A DNA stretch of 64,000 nucleotides from Collinsella stercoris DSM 13279 (GCF_020735465.1 NZ_CP085935.1:1860001-1924000); one strand, 5' to 3'; shown: positions 1-9,604, counted from the first letter of the stretch. The notes: generated from the letters alone by a model not told the origin. Made by a program: numbers and translations.

Positions 1-120
1 GACCTCAACTCGCTCAACGGCACGCTGGTGAACGGCCGCGCGCTGCAGGAGCCCGCCACGCTGCGCGAGGGCGATGAGGTGCAGATCGGCGACGTGGTCA
101 TGAAGGTGAATCGCCGATGA
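1..120 (+). CDS. FHA-domain protein, C-terminal end (partial)
   Basis: The window opens inside a reading frame that ends at the TGA at 118-120. The visible 39 residues contain NSLNGTLVNGR followed by LREGDEVQIGD, the usual last strands of a forkhead-associated (FHA) phosphothreonine-binding domain. The stop overlaps the ATG of the PP2C phosphatase (ATGA), so the two are translationally coupled. In actinobacteria an FHA protein (fhaA/fhaB) commonly heads the pstP-rodA-pbpA-pknB operon and is a substrate of the kinase, which is inferred here from position. The N-terminus lies outside the window. Confidence 0.85.
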   Translation, partial: DLNSLNGTLVNGRALQEPATLREGDEVQIGDVVMKVNRR

Positions 121-2054
121 CGATGGAGCGGGACAACGCATCCTTTTTAGAGGAGGGCCTTGCGAGCGCGCCCCAGGGAGCGCACGCCGAGCCCCCTCGG
201 CACGCCGCGGCGCCGACCGCGCCCGCGCACGCCGCCCCCGGATCGTTTGAGCCCGACCTCCATCCCGCAAGCCCATTCGTCGAGCCCCAAGGCGCCGCCG
301 ATGCGGACGCCCTGGCAGAGCTCGGAGGCGAGCACACGGGCGCGGCCTTGGACGATGTCCCGGCAAAACCCGAACACGCACCCCAGGCGAGCCATTTTTC
401 CGACCCCAGCGACGACTTTGCGGCGTCCGACCCCGAGAGCCTCGCCGAACTCGGCGGGAGCCCTCAATCGGACCCCGCCGCCGCGGTAGCGGAATGGACC
501 GTGGCGGGCGATTCCCTCGACCTTGACAGCCCGCTCGACGAGCCGGACGACCGGCCGGGCATCGGCGAGCACGCCGCACGCGAAGAAGAATCCCCGCACG
601 GCGTCCCGCCCTTCCTGGCAGACGCCGCGAGCGCCGGCGCCTCCCCCATCGACGTCCTCCCCGACCCCACCGCCCCCGCATCCCCAGAAGACACCGCCGA
701 GATCGACATCACGGCGGTCGAGGCGCAGCTGAGCGACCCGGGGTCGACCCAAAGCTTCGAGCCCATCACCGACGACCTCATCGACACCGACGAGACCTTC
801 GACGCGGGCACGTCCTCCATGCTCATGTGGGGCGCCCGCTCCGACGTGGGATGCGTGCGCAGCCACAACGAGGACTCCTACCTAGTCGCCTCTCCGCTCT
901 TTTGCGTGTGCGACGGCATGGGCGGGCATGCGGCAGGCGAGGTGGCGAGCGCCATCGCCGTCGAGACCATCGCCAAGACCGGCCCCAAAACCGCCGACGC
1001 AACACAGCTTGGCGCTGCCGTCGAGGCCGCCAACGCCGCCATCATCGAGGCCGCCGTCAACGGCGTCGGCCGCCCGGGCATGGGCTGCACCGCCACCGCC
1101 GCCGTCATCGAGGGCACCACGCTCGCCATCGCGCACGTGGGCGACTCGCGCGCCTACCTGCTGCACGAGGGCACGCTCATCCGCGTGACGCGCGACCATT
1201 CCTACGTCGAGGAGCTCGTGGACGCCGGCGAGATCACCGCCGACGAGGCGCGCGTACACCCCAACCGCTCCGTGATCACCCGCGCGCTGGGTTCCGACCC
1301 CGCCATGTACGCGGACCACTTCACCCTGAACGTCGAGGAGGGCGACCGCCTGATCCTGTGCTCCGACGGATTGTCGAGCATGATCCCCGACGGCGAGATC
1401 GAGCGCGTGGCGCAGCAGAGCTCCACCGCCCAGATCTGCACCGATAACCTGGTGGACGCCGCGCTTGCGGCGGGCGGCGGCGACAACGTGACCGTGGTGG
1501 TGGTGGACATCACCGACGACGGTCGGGCGCGCGAGCTCGCCAAGAAGCACCGCCGCATCGCCACGCTCTCCGCCGTGGGGCTCCTGGCGGTCATCGCCAT
1601 CGCCGCGATCGTCTCGTTCGTCTCCATCACGCACTCCGTGTACCTGGGCGTCAAGGACGACGCGGTGGCCATCTACACCGGCGTCCCCGGCACGCCCCTT
1701 GGCCTCAAGCTGCATTGGCTCGAGGACGAGACGTCGATCGAGCTCGCCGACCTGCCCGAGGACACGCAAAACCGCCTGCGCGAGGGCATTCCGCAAAAGA
1801 GCCTTGAGGACGCGAGCAAGGCGGTCGAGAACTATCGCGCCCAGATCGACGAGTCCAAGACCAAGGCGTTGCTCGACGCCCGCGCCATCTCTCAGGACGT
1901 GGAAGACCCGGCCGGCGAGGGCGGCGCGAGCTCGGCGAGCGATGCGCCCGCGACGGCGGATGCCTCCGGGCCCGCCGACGCCGTGGGATCGAGCGGCTCA
2001 TCCGACGCCGCAACGTCCGCCAGCACTACGACCGAGGGAGGTGCCGCGCAATGA
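117..2054 (+). CDS. pstP: PP2C-family Ser/Thr protein phosphatase, membrane-anchored
   Basis: This 645-residue protein should remove phosphate from the targets of the PASTA kinase encoded two genes downstream. Residues 1-230 are acidic, Ala/Pro-rich and probably disordered. The PP2C (PPM) domain runs from about 235 to 465 and shows RSHNED, CDGMGGHAAGE, HVGDSRAYLL, CSDGLSSM and GGGDNVTVVVV, which carry the metal-binding aspartates. A single membrane segment follows at about 485-510 and then a roughly 140-residue extracytoplasmic tail ending in a Ser/Ala/Asp-rich stretch. Mycobacterial PstP has the same phosphatase/TM/outer-domain order. The 230-residue N-terminal extension is much longer than usual. 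The ATG overlaps the upstream FHA stop, and the TGA overlaps the ATG of the next gene. Confidence 0.93.
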   Translation: MTMERDNASFLEEGLASAPQGAHAEPPRHAAAPTAPAHAAPGSFEPDLHPASPFVEPQGAADADALAELGGEHTGAALDDVPAKPEHAPQASHFSDPSDDFAASDPESLAELGGSPQSDPAAAVAEWTVAGDSLDLDSPLDEPDDRPGIGEHAAREEESPHGVPPFLADAASAGASPIDVLPDPTAPASPEDTAEIDITAVEAQLSDPGSTQSFEPITDDLIDTDETFDAGTSSMLMWGARSDVGCVRSHNEDSYLVASPLFCVCDGMGGHAAGEVASAIAVETIAKTGPKTADATQLGAAVEAANAAIIEAAVNGVGRPGMGCTATAAVIEGTTLAIAHVGDSRAYLLHEGTLIRVTRDHSYVEELVDAGEITADEARVHPNRSVITRALGSDPAMYADHFTLNVEEGDRLILCSDGLSSMIPDGEIERVAQQSSTAQICTDNLVDAALAAGGGDNVTVVVVDITDDGRARELAKKHRRIATLSAVGLLAVIAIAAIVSFVSITHSVYLGVKDDAVAIYTGVPGTPLGLKLHWLEDETSIELADLPEDTQNRLREGIPQKSLEDASKAVENYRAQIDESKTKALLDARAISQDVEDPAGEGGASSASDAPATADASGPADAVGSSGSSDAATSASTTTEGGAAQ

Positions 2055-4873
2055 GTCGCCGCACGACCGAATTGCTCTTGCTCATAGCCGCAGCGTTCCC
2101 CGTGACCCTGCTGTACGCCCTGTACGTGGTCAACGCGGGCGCCGTGCTCTCGTTCCAGACGCTCGCCGTGCCGTTGGGCCTGTTCGCCGCCTTCGCCGCG
2201 GCGCACATCGGCGTGCGCCTCTTCGCTCCGGGCGCCGATCCCGCCCTGCTTCCCATCGTGTTCGCGCTCTCCGGCATAGGCATCACCTTTGTCACGCGCC
2301 TTGAGCCCTCCGCCTCCATGGGCCAGATCATCTATCTGTTCCTCGGCGTCGCCCTCATGGTGGGCACGCTTGCCGTGGTCAAGAACCTCGACGTCGTCAA
2401 GAGGTACAAATACGTGCTCGGCGCCGCGGGCATCGCCCTGCTCGTGCTGCCCATGCTCATCGGCACCGAGATCTACGGCTCCAAGCTGTGGATCAAGATC
2501 GGCAGCTTCCAGTTCCAGCCCGGCGAGTTCGCCAAGGTGTTCATCGTCTTGTTCCTCGCAGGCTACCTGGCCGAGAACCGCGAGCTGCTCTCCATCTCCA
2601 ACCGTACCGTGCTGGGCGTCAAGCTGCCCCGCCTGCGCCTGCTCTACCCCCTGTTCATCGTGTGGGGCGTCTGCCTGCTCGTGGTGGCCTTCGAGCGCGA
2701 CCTGGGCAGCGCGCTGTTGTTCTACACCATCTTCCTCATCATGCTCTACGTCGCCACCGGCCGCGTGTCCTACGTGCTCATCGGGCTGGTGCTCCTTGCC
2801 GTGGGCGCATTTGGCATGTACCAGATCATGGGACACGTGCAGGTGCGCGTGGCCATTTGGCTCGACCCGTTCAAAGACGCCCAGAACCTGGGCTTCCAGA
2901 TCGTCCAGGCCCTCTACTCGCTCGCCGACGGAGGCCTGCTGGGCGTGGGCATCGGCAAGGGCCTGGGCGGCGACACCATCCCGGTCGTCGCCTCCGACAT
3001 GATCTTTGCCGCCATCGGCGAGGAGATGGGCCTGCTGGGCGGCGCCGCGGTGCTGCTGCTGTTCATGCTGTTCGCCGTCCGCGGCCTCACCACGGCGGCG
3101 CGCGCCAAGTCCGACCTCGCCGCGTTCTCGGCCGCGGGACTCACCGCCGCGATCTCCTTCCAGGCGTTCACCATCGTGGGCGGCGTGACCAAGCTCATCC
3201 CGCTCACCGGCGTCACCCTGCCCTTTATGAGCCAGGGCGGCTCATCGCTGCTGGCGAGCTTCGTGATCGTGGCGCTGCTGTTGCGCGCCGGGGACGAGGC
3301 CACCGGCCGCTCGACCGAGATCGCCAACACCAGCACCGAGCTCACGCCCGTGGGCTATCGCCCCGGCGGGTCGCGCGGCTCGCACGTGCGCCGCCCCGCC
3401 CTCGACACGCCCGAGAGCGGCCTGCTGGGCCGCGTCGCCCTGGCCAACCGCCTCACGCGCACCGTCTTCCTGTTCACCGCGCTGTTCGCCGTGCTCATTG
3501 GCAACCTCACCTACATCCAGGTGTTCAAGGCATCCGAGTATCAGGACATGCCCAGCAACAACCACACCATCACCAAGGCTCGCTACATCAAGCGCGGCTC
3601 CATCATCACCGCCGACGGCCTCACGCTCGCCGAGTCCATCCAGCAGGAGGACGGCACGTACGTGCGCTCGTACCCCAACGGCAACCTCGCGGCGCACGCC
3701 GTGGGCTACTACTCGCAGCAGTACGGCAGCTCCGGCGTCGAGTCCTCGCAGGATAAGACGCTCACCGGCTCCAAGGATTACTCGAGCTGGCAAAACGCGC
3801 TCAACTCGCTCGCCGGCATCACCGAGCCGGGCAATTCCGTGCAACTCACCATCGACTCGCGCATCCAGCAAGCCGCCGAGCAAGCGCTGGCGGGCCGCAA
3901 GGGCGCCATCGTGGTGCTCGACCCCCGCACCGGCGCCGTGCTGGCCTGGGCGAGCGCCCCGGCGTACGACAACACGGACATCGCCGCAGCCATGGAGGCG
4001 GCGAACGCCAGCGGCGGTGCCGACACCTCCATGTTCGATCGCGCCACCCAGGCCCTCTACTCGCCCGGCTCCACGTTCAAGACCGTCACGCTCTCCTCGG
4101 CCCTCGAAAACGGCGTGGCGGCGCTCTCGTCCACGTACAGCAGCCCCGGCCGCATGGAGATCGGCGGTGCCGACGTGGTGAGCGTCAACGAGCAGGGCCA
4201 TGGCACCATCACGCTCGACCGCGCGTTCGCGGTGTCCTCCAACACGGTCTTTGGCCAGGTCGCCGAGCAGCTCGGCGCCGATCGGCTCGTCGCGACCGCG
4301 CAGGCGTTCGGCTATGGCCAGAACCTGGGCATCGACTTCTCCACCGCGGTGTCGATCATGCCCGACCCGGCCGACATGTCCACCTGGGAGCTCGCCTGGG
4401 CGGGCGCCGGCCAGCCCGTCGGCCAGGGTCATACGCCCGGCCCCCAGACCACCGTCATGCAGAACGCCGTCATCGCGGCGGCGATCGCCAACAACGGCAT
4501 CGCGATGAACCCCTACGTCGTGGGCCAGATCCTGGCACCGGACGGAACGGTCATCAAGACCACGCGCGAGCGCTCGCTCGGCCAGGCCGTCAGCAGCGGA
4601 ACCGCCGAGCAGGTCAAGGAGGCCATGCTCGACGTCGTCCAAAACGGCAGCGGCTCGGCCGCAGGCATCGCGGGCGTCAAGGTGGCCGGCAAGACCGGCA
4701 CCGCCGAGACCAACAGCGCCACCCCCAACTCGACCTTTATCGGGTTTGCACCATACGACACCCCCACCCTCGCGGTTTCGCTGGTTCTTGAGGAGACGAC
4801 GGAAAACGAGGCGACCGCGGCCGCCGTTGCAGGGCAAGTCCTGCGAGCGGCGCTAGCGGCACAGGGCATGTAA
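2051..4873 (+). CDS. FtsW/RodA glycosyltransferase fused to a class B penicillin-binding protein
   Basis: A single 940-residue frame joins two proteins that are usually separate. Residues 1-410 form a polytopic SEDS (FtsW/RodA) domain, the peptidoglycan polymerase, with its conserved loops (for example FQPGEFAKV, and FMSQGGSSL near the end). After a linker, a further membrane segment at about 465-490 leads into a class B PBP. Its transpeptidase motifs are S-T-F-K (nucleophile Ser674), S-S-N and K881-T-G. SEDS and class B PBP form an obligate pair, so the fusion fixes them 1:1. The ATG overlaps the stop of the phosphatase gene. The open frame is continuous across the junction, so this is not a missed stop. 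Whether it serves division (FtsW/FtsI) or elongation (RodA/PBP2) cannot be read from the sequence; operon order resembles mycobacterial rodA-pbpA. Confidence 0.93.
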   Translation: MSRRTTELLLLIAAAFPVTLLYALYVVNAGAVLSFQTLAVPLGLFAAFAAAHIGVRLFAPGADPALLPIVFALSGIGITFVTRLEPSASMGQIIYLFLGVALMVGTLAVVKNLDVVKRYKYVLGAAGIALLVLPMLIGTEIYGSKLWIKIGSFQFQPGEFAKVFIVLFLAGYLAENRELLSISNRTVLGVKLPRLRLLYPLFIVWGVCLLVVAFERDLGSALLFYTIFLIMLYVATGRVSYVLIGLVLLAVGAFGMYQIMGHVQVRVAIWLDPFKDAQNLGFQIVQALYSLADGGLLGVGIGKGLGGDTIPVVASDMIFAAIGEEMGLLGGAAVLLLFMLFAVRGLTTAARAKSDLAAFSAAGLTAAISFQAFTIVGGVTKLIPLTGVTLPFMSQGGSSLLASFVIVALLLRAGDEATGRSTEIANTSTELTPVGYRPGGSRGSHVRRPALDTPESGLLGRVALANRLTRTVFLFTALFAVLIGNLTYIQVFKASEYQDMPSNNHTITKARYIKRGSIITADGLTLAESIQQEDGTYVRSYPNGNLAAHAVGYYSQQYGSSGVESSQDKTLTGSKDYSSWQNALNSLAGITEPGNSVQLTIDSRIQQAAEQALAGRKGAIVVLDPRTGAVLAWASAPAYDNTDIAAAMEAANASGGADTSMFDRATQALYSPGSTFKTVTLSSALENGVAALSSTYSSPGRMEIGGADVVSVNEQGHGTITLDRAFAVSSNTVFGQVAEQLGADRLVATAQAFGYGQNLGIDFSTAVSIMPDPADMSTWELAWAGAGQPVGQGHTPGPQTTVMQNAVIAAAIANNGIAMNPYVVGQILAPDGTVIKTTRERSLGQAVSSGTAEQVKEAMLDVVQNGSGSAAGIAGVKVAGKTGTAETNSATPNSTFIGFAPYDTPTLAVSLVLEETTENEATAAAVAGQVLRAALAAQGM

Positions 4874-4934
4874 GCGCATTTGACGAGGTAACGATATTTC
4901 CGCTCTGCGGATTGACTGATGAGGAGAAAGAGAG

Positions 4935-6893
4935 ATGGCAGAGGCACAGCGCGTACTTGGAGGCAGGTACCTGCTCAAGGACAAGGTGGGCAACGGAGGC
5001 ATGGCAAGCGTGTTCCGCGCTCAGGACCAGGTCCTCGATCGCACGGTCGCCGTCAAGATCATGCTGCCGCAATACGCCGGCGACGCCACGTTCGCCGCGC
5101 GCTTTAAGCAGGAGGCTCAAGCCGCCGCCGGTCTGCAGAGCCCTTACATCGTGGGCGTGTACGACTGGGGCAAGGACGGCGACACGTACTACATCGTCAT
5201 GGAGTACCTGCGCGGCACCGACCTCAAGAGCGGCATCCGCAGCCACGGGGCGCTCGACCCCAAGAAGGTCGCGCAGATCGGCTCGCAGATCTGCGGCGCA
5301 CTCTCCGTGGCCCACAAGCACGAGATCATCCACCGCGACATCAAGCCGCAAAACATCATGGTGCTGCCCGACGGCAACATCAAGGTGATGGACTTTGGCA
5401 TCGCGCGCGCCAAGAACAGCCACCTCACGCAGGACAACAACGTGCTGGGCACCGCGCACTACGTCTCGCCCGAGCAGACGCGCGGCCAGGACCTGGGCCC
5501 CACCTCCGACATCTACTCGCTGGGCGTGGTGATGTACGAGTGCGCCACCGGTCGCGTGCCCTTTGACGGCGACGACGCCATCTCCGTCGCCCTCAAGCAG
5601 GTCAACGAGCTGCCCGTGCCGCCCTCGCAGGTCAACCCCGGCGTCGACCCCGCGCTCGAGCGCATCATCCTCAAGTGCATGGAAAAGGACGCCGCCAACC
5701 GCTTCCAGACGGCGGACGAGCTCCGCGAGGTGCTCAACGCCTACGCCGCGGGCCGCGCGGTGGACGTTGCCGAGCCCACGCACGTCATTGCCGGCGCCGT
5801 GCCCATGGGAGGCATGGGCGGCACCGAAACGCGCGTGATGGGCGACGCCACGCAGGCCATGATCCGACCCGCCGACGGGGCACCCGGCTCCACCGCCGCC
5901 GGCCCGCGCATGGGCGTGCCGAGCCCGGGCACCAGAAACGGCAACTACGAGGAGCCCAAAAAGTCCAACCGCGGCAAGATCGCCGCTGCCGTGATCGGAG
6001 TCATCGCCGTCATCGCCGCCATCGCGATCTTCGCGAGCGGGCTGTTTGGCGACAGCAAGATGGTCACCGTTCCCAACGTGATCAATTACACGAAGGACGA
6101 GGCGGAGAAGACGCTTGAGGCCGCCGGTTTTGAGGTCGAGTACGGCACACCCGTCACCGACGAGGAGGTCGAGAAGGGGAACGTCGTCGACCAGACCCCC
6201 GACGGCAATCGCGAGGCCAAGGAGGGCTCGACCGTCAAGCTGATCCTCTCCAAGGGACCCGAGCCCACCGAGCAGGTCGAGGTGCCCAACCTCACCAACA
6301 TGACCCGCGAGGAGGCCGAGTCCACCCTTACCTCCCTCAACCTCAAGGCCCAGGTGCACGAAGAGGCCAACGAGGCCGACGAGGGCAAGGTCTTTAAGCA
6401 GGGCACGAACACGGGCGAGATGGTCGATGAGGGCTCTACGATTGAGATCTGGGTCTCCACCGGCCCCGACACGGTCGACGTGCCCGCCATCACCGGCTAC
6501 ACCGAGTACGACGCCACCGCCGCCCTCGACAAGGCGGGGCTTGCCTACAAGGTCGCGTACGATTACAGCGATTCCGTGGGGTCCGGCCTGGTCATAAGCT
6601 ATAACCCCGGCGGCAACGTGGCCCCCGGCACGGTCATCGAGATCGTGGTCTCCCAGGGCCCCAAGCCCGTCGAGAAGGTCAACGCCCCCTACTACGTGGG
6701 TGAGTCCGCAGCGACCGCCGCACGCGACCTCAAGGCGCTTGGTTTTGCCGTGACCATCCAGGGTCCGGCCGACGGCGTGGTAACCGCACAGTCCGCCTCC
6801 GGGTCGCTGAACAAGGGCGCGAGCATCACGCTCACCACGCAAGCCGCCAACTCCGGTGGCGACGGCGAGGGCACCGAGAGCGGTGAGGACTAG
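4935..6893 (+). CDS. pknB: PASTA-domain Ser/Thr protein kinase (PknB/PrkC type)
   Basis: This 652-residue membrane receptor kinase senses peptidoglycan fragments or lipid II and phosphorylates cell-wall and division proteins. The Hanks kinase domain (about 10-270) has the glycine loop GNGGMASV, VAVKIM with Lys41, the catalytic HRDIKPQN and DFG. A juxtamembrane linker leads to one TM helix at about 350-372, followed by four PASTA repeats (about 375-640). The first begins VTVPNVINYTKDEAEKTL; the fourth is the most divergent. The start is the ATG at 4935, preceded by GAGGAGAAAGAG. It lies 61 nt after the FtsW-PBP gene and closes the operon. Its natural antagonist is the PP2C phosphatase encoded upstream. 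Confidence 0.95.
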   Translation: MAEAQRVLGGRYLLKDKVGNGGMASVFRAQDQVLDRTVAVKIMLPQYAGDATFAARFKQEAQAAAGLQSPYIVGVYDWGKDGDTYYIVMEYLRGTDLKSGIRSHGALDPKKVAQIGSQICGALSVAHKHEIIHRDIKPQNIMVLPDGNIKVMDFGIARAKNSHLTQDNNVLGTAHYVSPEQTRGQDLGPTSDIYSLGVVMYECATGRVPFDGDDAISVALKQVNELPVPPSQVNPGVDPALERIILKCMEKDAANRFQTADELREVLNAYAAGRAVDVAEPTHVIAGAVPMGGMGGTETRVMGDATQAMIRPADGAPGSTAAGPRMGVPSPGTRNGNYEEPKKSNRGKIAAAVIGVIAVIAAIAIFASGLFGDSKMVTVPNVINYTKDEAEKTLEAAGFEVEYGTPVTDEEVEKGNVVDQTPDGNREAKEGSTVKLILSKGPEPTEQVEVPNLTNMTREEAESTLTSLNLKAQVHEEANEADEGKVFKQGTNTGEMVDEGSTIEIWVSTGPDTVDVPAITGYTEYDATAALDKAGLAYKVAYDYSDSVGSGLVISYNPGGNVAPGTVIEIVVSQGPKPVEKVNAPYYVGESAATAARDLKALGFAVTIQGPADGVVTAQSASGSLNKGASITLTTQAANSGGDGEGTESGED

Positions 6894-6899
6894 GCGCTG

Positions 6900-7360
6900 A
6901 GCCACTCGTAGGGTGGCGGGGGCGCCTCGCGCTCAACGGCACCTCCGCCACCCCCGGCGCCCCCGGCGCTGCCCCGTCGCCCTCAACGGCGCACCGGCCG
7001 CCCTCACCGGCGTCTCGCGCACAAGGCACGCTGCACTCAAAGGGCCTCGGACTCACCGGCACCCCGCCCACGATCAGCAGGCCTTGTTTCCGGCGCCGAC
7101 ACCCTCAACGACGCCCCATCCACGGGCCGCAGGCCCTGTCAACGGCGCGCCGGCTGCAACTTCGACGTGCCAACTAAAACCTCGATGCACTAATCGCAAC
7201 TTCGGCGCACTACGAGAAACTCGATGCACCTGTGAACCATTTTTCAACCCGAATATGGTTCGCAGGTGCATCGAACTTTTTTACGTGCATCGAACTCGTC
7301 ACCGGCCCGACATCCACACGATGCCCTCACCGGCGCCCCGTCGCGCTCAGTGGCGCACAA
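6900..7360. repeat. Non-coding stretch with degenerate short repeats
   Basis: No credible gene is seen between the kinase stop (6893) and the tRNA-Arg terminator. An inverted repeat at about 6909-6955 (GGGTGGCGG ... CCGCCACCC) may end the kinase transcript. The rest is a patchwork of imperfect words: 'CCCTCAACGGCGC', 'CTCACCGGCGCCCC' and 'CACTCAAAGGGCC' variants up to about 7150, then 'AACTTCGATGCAC'/'AAACTCGATGCACC' variants at 7155-7300. Units are neither exact nor evenly spaced. Function unknown. Confidence 0.5.
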
Positions 7361-7461
7361 GATAGACATCGGGCCGATGGAGCGCAACGCCGAAGTAGCT
7401 TGGGAATGGCTAACCGTACCAACGAGGCGCTGACAGCAAGCAGCCTCGCCGCGAACAACAA

Positions 7462-7493
7462 AAAGGCCAGATGAGCAATTGCCCATCTGGCCT
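7462..7493 (-). terminator. Rho-independent terminator of tRNA-Arg
   Basis: Read on the minus strand, GGCCAGATG ... CATCTGGCC forms a 9-bp stem followed by TTTTTG. It lies about 10 nt downstream of the tRNA-Arg CCA end. Confidence 0.85.
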
Positions 7494-7503
7494 GCGAGTT
7501 TGA

Positions 7504-7579
7504 TGGTGCCCCCGATACGATTCGAACGTACGACACCCGCTTTAGGAGAGCGGTGCTCTATCCCCTGAGCTACGGAGGC
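7504..7579 (-). tRNA. tRNA-Arg (anticodon CCT)
   Basis: The minus strand folds as a 76-nt cloverleaf with encoded CCA. The acceptor stem GCCTCCG pairs with CGGGGGC (one G-T wobble). The anticodon stem CCGCT/AGCGG encloses loop CTCCTAA, giving anticodon CCT, which reads AGG (Arg). The T-loop TTCGAAT is canonical. It is followed by a strong terminator. Confidence 0.93.
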
Positions 7580-7735
7580 ATTGCCATTTGCAAGCGAACC
7601 TACACCAACGTCATCCCAACTCGCGATGCGCATCCTGCATGCCATCCGAAACAGGACGCTCAGCCCTCAAACGACTGCAAGCAAGCGAGCATCAAGTCCA
7701 GAGCTGACATGGTGTAAGCACGTGCAAAGGATATT

Positions 7736-8116
7736 CTACCGTTTTTTGCGGAACAGCGACAGCACACCTTGCTTGATCACGTCAAAGAAGCTTAACGAGC
7801 GCAGCAACTTATCCTCGGGCACATGCTCGCGCATGGCGCGCAGGGTCGCCTTGTTGTTGCGCGTGGAGAACGAAAAGCCGCTCTCACTGCCCTTGGTAAA
7901 GATGGCAAAGCGCGCGATCTTCTTTCCGCCAAACAAGACCGAGGCGGCAACGTAGTTGATCTGGTCCCACGGAATCTGGATGTAGTCCTCAGGATTCTTC
8001 TCGTTGTAGAACTCAAAGGCCTTGTTGCCCAGCATGACGGTTCCGTACGTGCCAAGTCCATGGAACGACGTGGCTTTCTCCGTGTAATACACCGAACTGT
8101 TCTGCGACTGGGCCAT
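7736..8116 (-). CDS. DUF956 / ManO-like mannose-PTS accessory protein
   Basis: This 126-residue protein starts MAQSQNSSVYYTEK and contains GLGTYGTVMLGNKAFEFYN and a basic C-terminus LFRKKR. Composition and position match the DUF956 (ManO) family, which is typically encoded at the 3' end of mannose-type PTS operons in Firmicutes and has been linked to their regulation. The fold is probably PH/GRAM-like (inference). The start is taken at the ATG at 8116 because upstream in-frame sequence consists of intergenic repeats. It is unusual that about 550 bp of repeat-rich DNA separates it from the IID gene. Confidence 0.75.
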   Translation of the reverse strand: MAQSQNSSVYYTEKATSFHGLGTYGTVMLGNKAFEFYNEKNPEDYIQIPWDQINYVAASVLFGGKKIARFAIFTKGSESGFSFSTRNNKATLRAMREHVPEDKLLRSLSFFDVIKQGVLSLFRKKR

Positions 8117-8134
8117 ACGCGTCCCGCCCTCTCG

Positions 8135-8205
8135 TTCAATCTGCCGGGAGCGCACCAACGCCCCCATTCGTTCAATCTGCCGGGGCGCGCCAACGCCCCC
8201 ATTCG
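8135..8205. repeat. Two-copy 36/35-bp tandem repeat
   Basis: Copies at 8135-8170 and 8171-8205 both start TTCAATCTGCCGGG and end CAACGCCCCCATTCG, differing by one insertion and one base. They lie just upstream of the DUF956 gene. Confidence 0.85.
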
Positions 8206-8664
8206 TAGAAATTGAATCCGGCTCGCCCTCACACGCGCAAGCGCGAGCTGGGTCCAATTCCTTGTCCAACCCTCGGCATTCCCATCGACCTGAGAAGGGT
8301 CCTCCATCTCGGCAGGTCCAAATTCCTTTCCTTGCCCTCGGTATTCTCGAGTTCCAAGCCCTCCCTAAGTCTAATAGTCCCGAGGACCAGGCCCTCTCCA
8401 GCCCGTCGACCCCGAGGGCCACCCCCTCCTCTGAGTCCAAAAGCTAAAATCCAAGCTCGCTCAGCGCCCGCCGGTCCCAAGGCCAAGCCCCCTCGTGAAC
8501 AGGCACATCGCAAGCAAAACCCGTCGGGCGCGTCTCGCGGGTCAAAACCCGCATCGAACCCAACCCCCCCTGATGGGAAAATCGCGCCCGTCACCGATGG
8601 TAACCCATGGCGACAGGCGCGACATCAGGCACAAGCGCTTACACGCACTCGCTACCGAACTGCC
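8206..8664. other. Non-coding PTS spacer with degenerate words
   Basis: No gene is supported here. From about 8250 to 8450 the DNA consists of loosely repeated words such as 'GTCCAAATTCCTTTCC', 'TTGCCCTCGG' and 'GAGTTCCAAGCCCTCC'. It interrupts what would otherwise be one PTS transcript; no clear promoter or terminator was identified. Confidence 0.45.
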
Positions 8665-9585
8665 TTACATGATGCCGAGCAGGCGGGCAACGATACCCAC
8701 GGCGAACAGGGCGATGATGATGACGATCGGGGAGACCTTCTTCTTGAGCAGCTTGCAGCACAGGAGCGTGAGGCCCACGGCGGCAAGGCCGGGGATCAGC
8801 TGGTCGAGATTGGCCTGGAGCGTGGTCACCTTGGCGGCCTCGAGGCCGGCGGGACCGAGCGCCGCGAACTGGCTCAGGGCCTGATGGATGCCCTCAGCAC
8901 CCGCGGGCAGGTTCGCCCAATCGATGTAGGCGCCGGGGGACTGCTGAACCGTGGAGACGACCGGAGTGAAGGAGATGCTCACCCAGCGCTGCACGAGCGC
9001 GCCGATGATGAACATGCCCAGAATGGAGGCACCCTCGGTGATCTTGCCCATCAGACCGCCAGAGAGATCCTTGGTGATGGAGGTACCAACCTTGTAGCCG
9101 AACTCCTGGGTGTACCAAAGGAACGCGATGCGGATGATGTTCCACGCGAAGAAGAACAGCAGCGGGCCCATGATGGAGCCACCAAGGGCCAGGGAAGCGC
9201 CGAGCGCGCCGAGGATCGGGCGAAGGGTGAACCAGAAGACGGGGTCGCCGACACCGGCCAGCGGGCCCATCATACCGACCTTCACGCCCTGGATCGCAGC
9301 GTCCTCGACCTGAGCGCCGTTGGCGCGGTCCTCCTCAAGAGCGAGGGTTACGCCGATGACGGGAGCGGACACGTACGGATGTGTGTTGTAGAACTCCATG
9401 TGACGCTTGAGCGCCGCAATCTGGTCCTCCTTGTTGGAGTAGAGCTTCTTGATCGCGGGGATCATAGCGAAGCACCAGCCGCCGTTCTGCATGCGCTCGT
9501 AGTTCCACGAGCCCTGCAGGAACTGATGACGCATGCACACCGACATGCGGTCGGACTTGGAAAGCTGAACCTTGTTCTCTGCCAT
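8665..9585 (-). CDS. manZ: PTS mannose-family transporter subunit IID
   Basis: This 306-residue membrane protein forms the sugar channel with IIC. It begins MAENKVQLSKSDR and shows the family hallmarks RHQFLQGSWNYERMQNGGW, GPLAGVGDPVFWFT and C-terminal membrane helices. It is encoded 19 nt downstream of IIC on the same strand. Substrate is probably mannose, glucose, glucosamine or a related hexose; sequence alone does not decide. A ribosome-binding GGAAGGGAGG lies just upstream of the ATG. Confidence 0.93.
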   Translation of the reverse strand: MAENKVQLSKSDRMSVCMRHQFLQGSWNYERMQNGGWCFAMIPAIKKLYSNKEDQIAALKRHMEFYNTHPYVSAPVIGVTLALEEDRANGAQVEDAAIQGVKVGMMGPLAGVGDPVFWFTLRPILGALGASLALGGSIMGPLLFFFAWNIIRIAFLWYTQEFGYKVGTSITKDLSGGLMGKITEGASILGMFIIGALVQRWVSISFTPVVSTVQQSPGAYIDWANLPAGAEGIHQALSQFAALGPAGLEAAKVTTLQANLDQLIPGLAAVGLTLLCCKLLKKKVSPIVIIIALFAVGIVARLLGIM

Positions 9586-9604
9586 GATGTACGTCCTCCC
9601 TTCC

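Noticed and set aside
882-1796. Long minus-strand frame (304 codons) opposite the PP2C gene
   Set aside because: It mirrors the third-position GC bias of a clear phosphatase gene; the product is His/Val/Gly/Arg-rich with no recognisable domain.
4737-6905. 722-codon minus-strand frame opposite the PASTA kinase
   Set aside because: Shadow of the kinase gene; low-complexity Gly/Val/His/Asp product, no ribosome site, and the plus-strand product has all kinase motifs.
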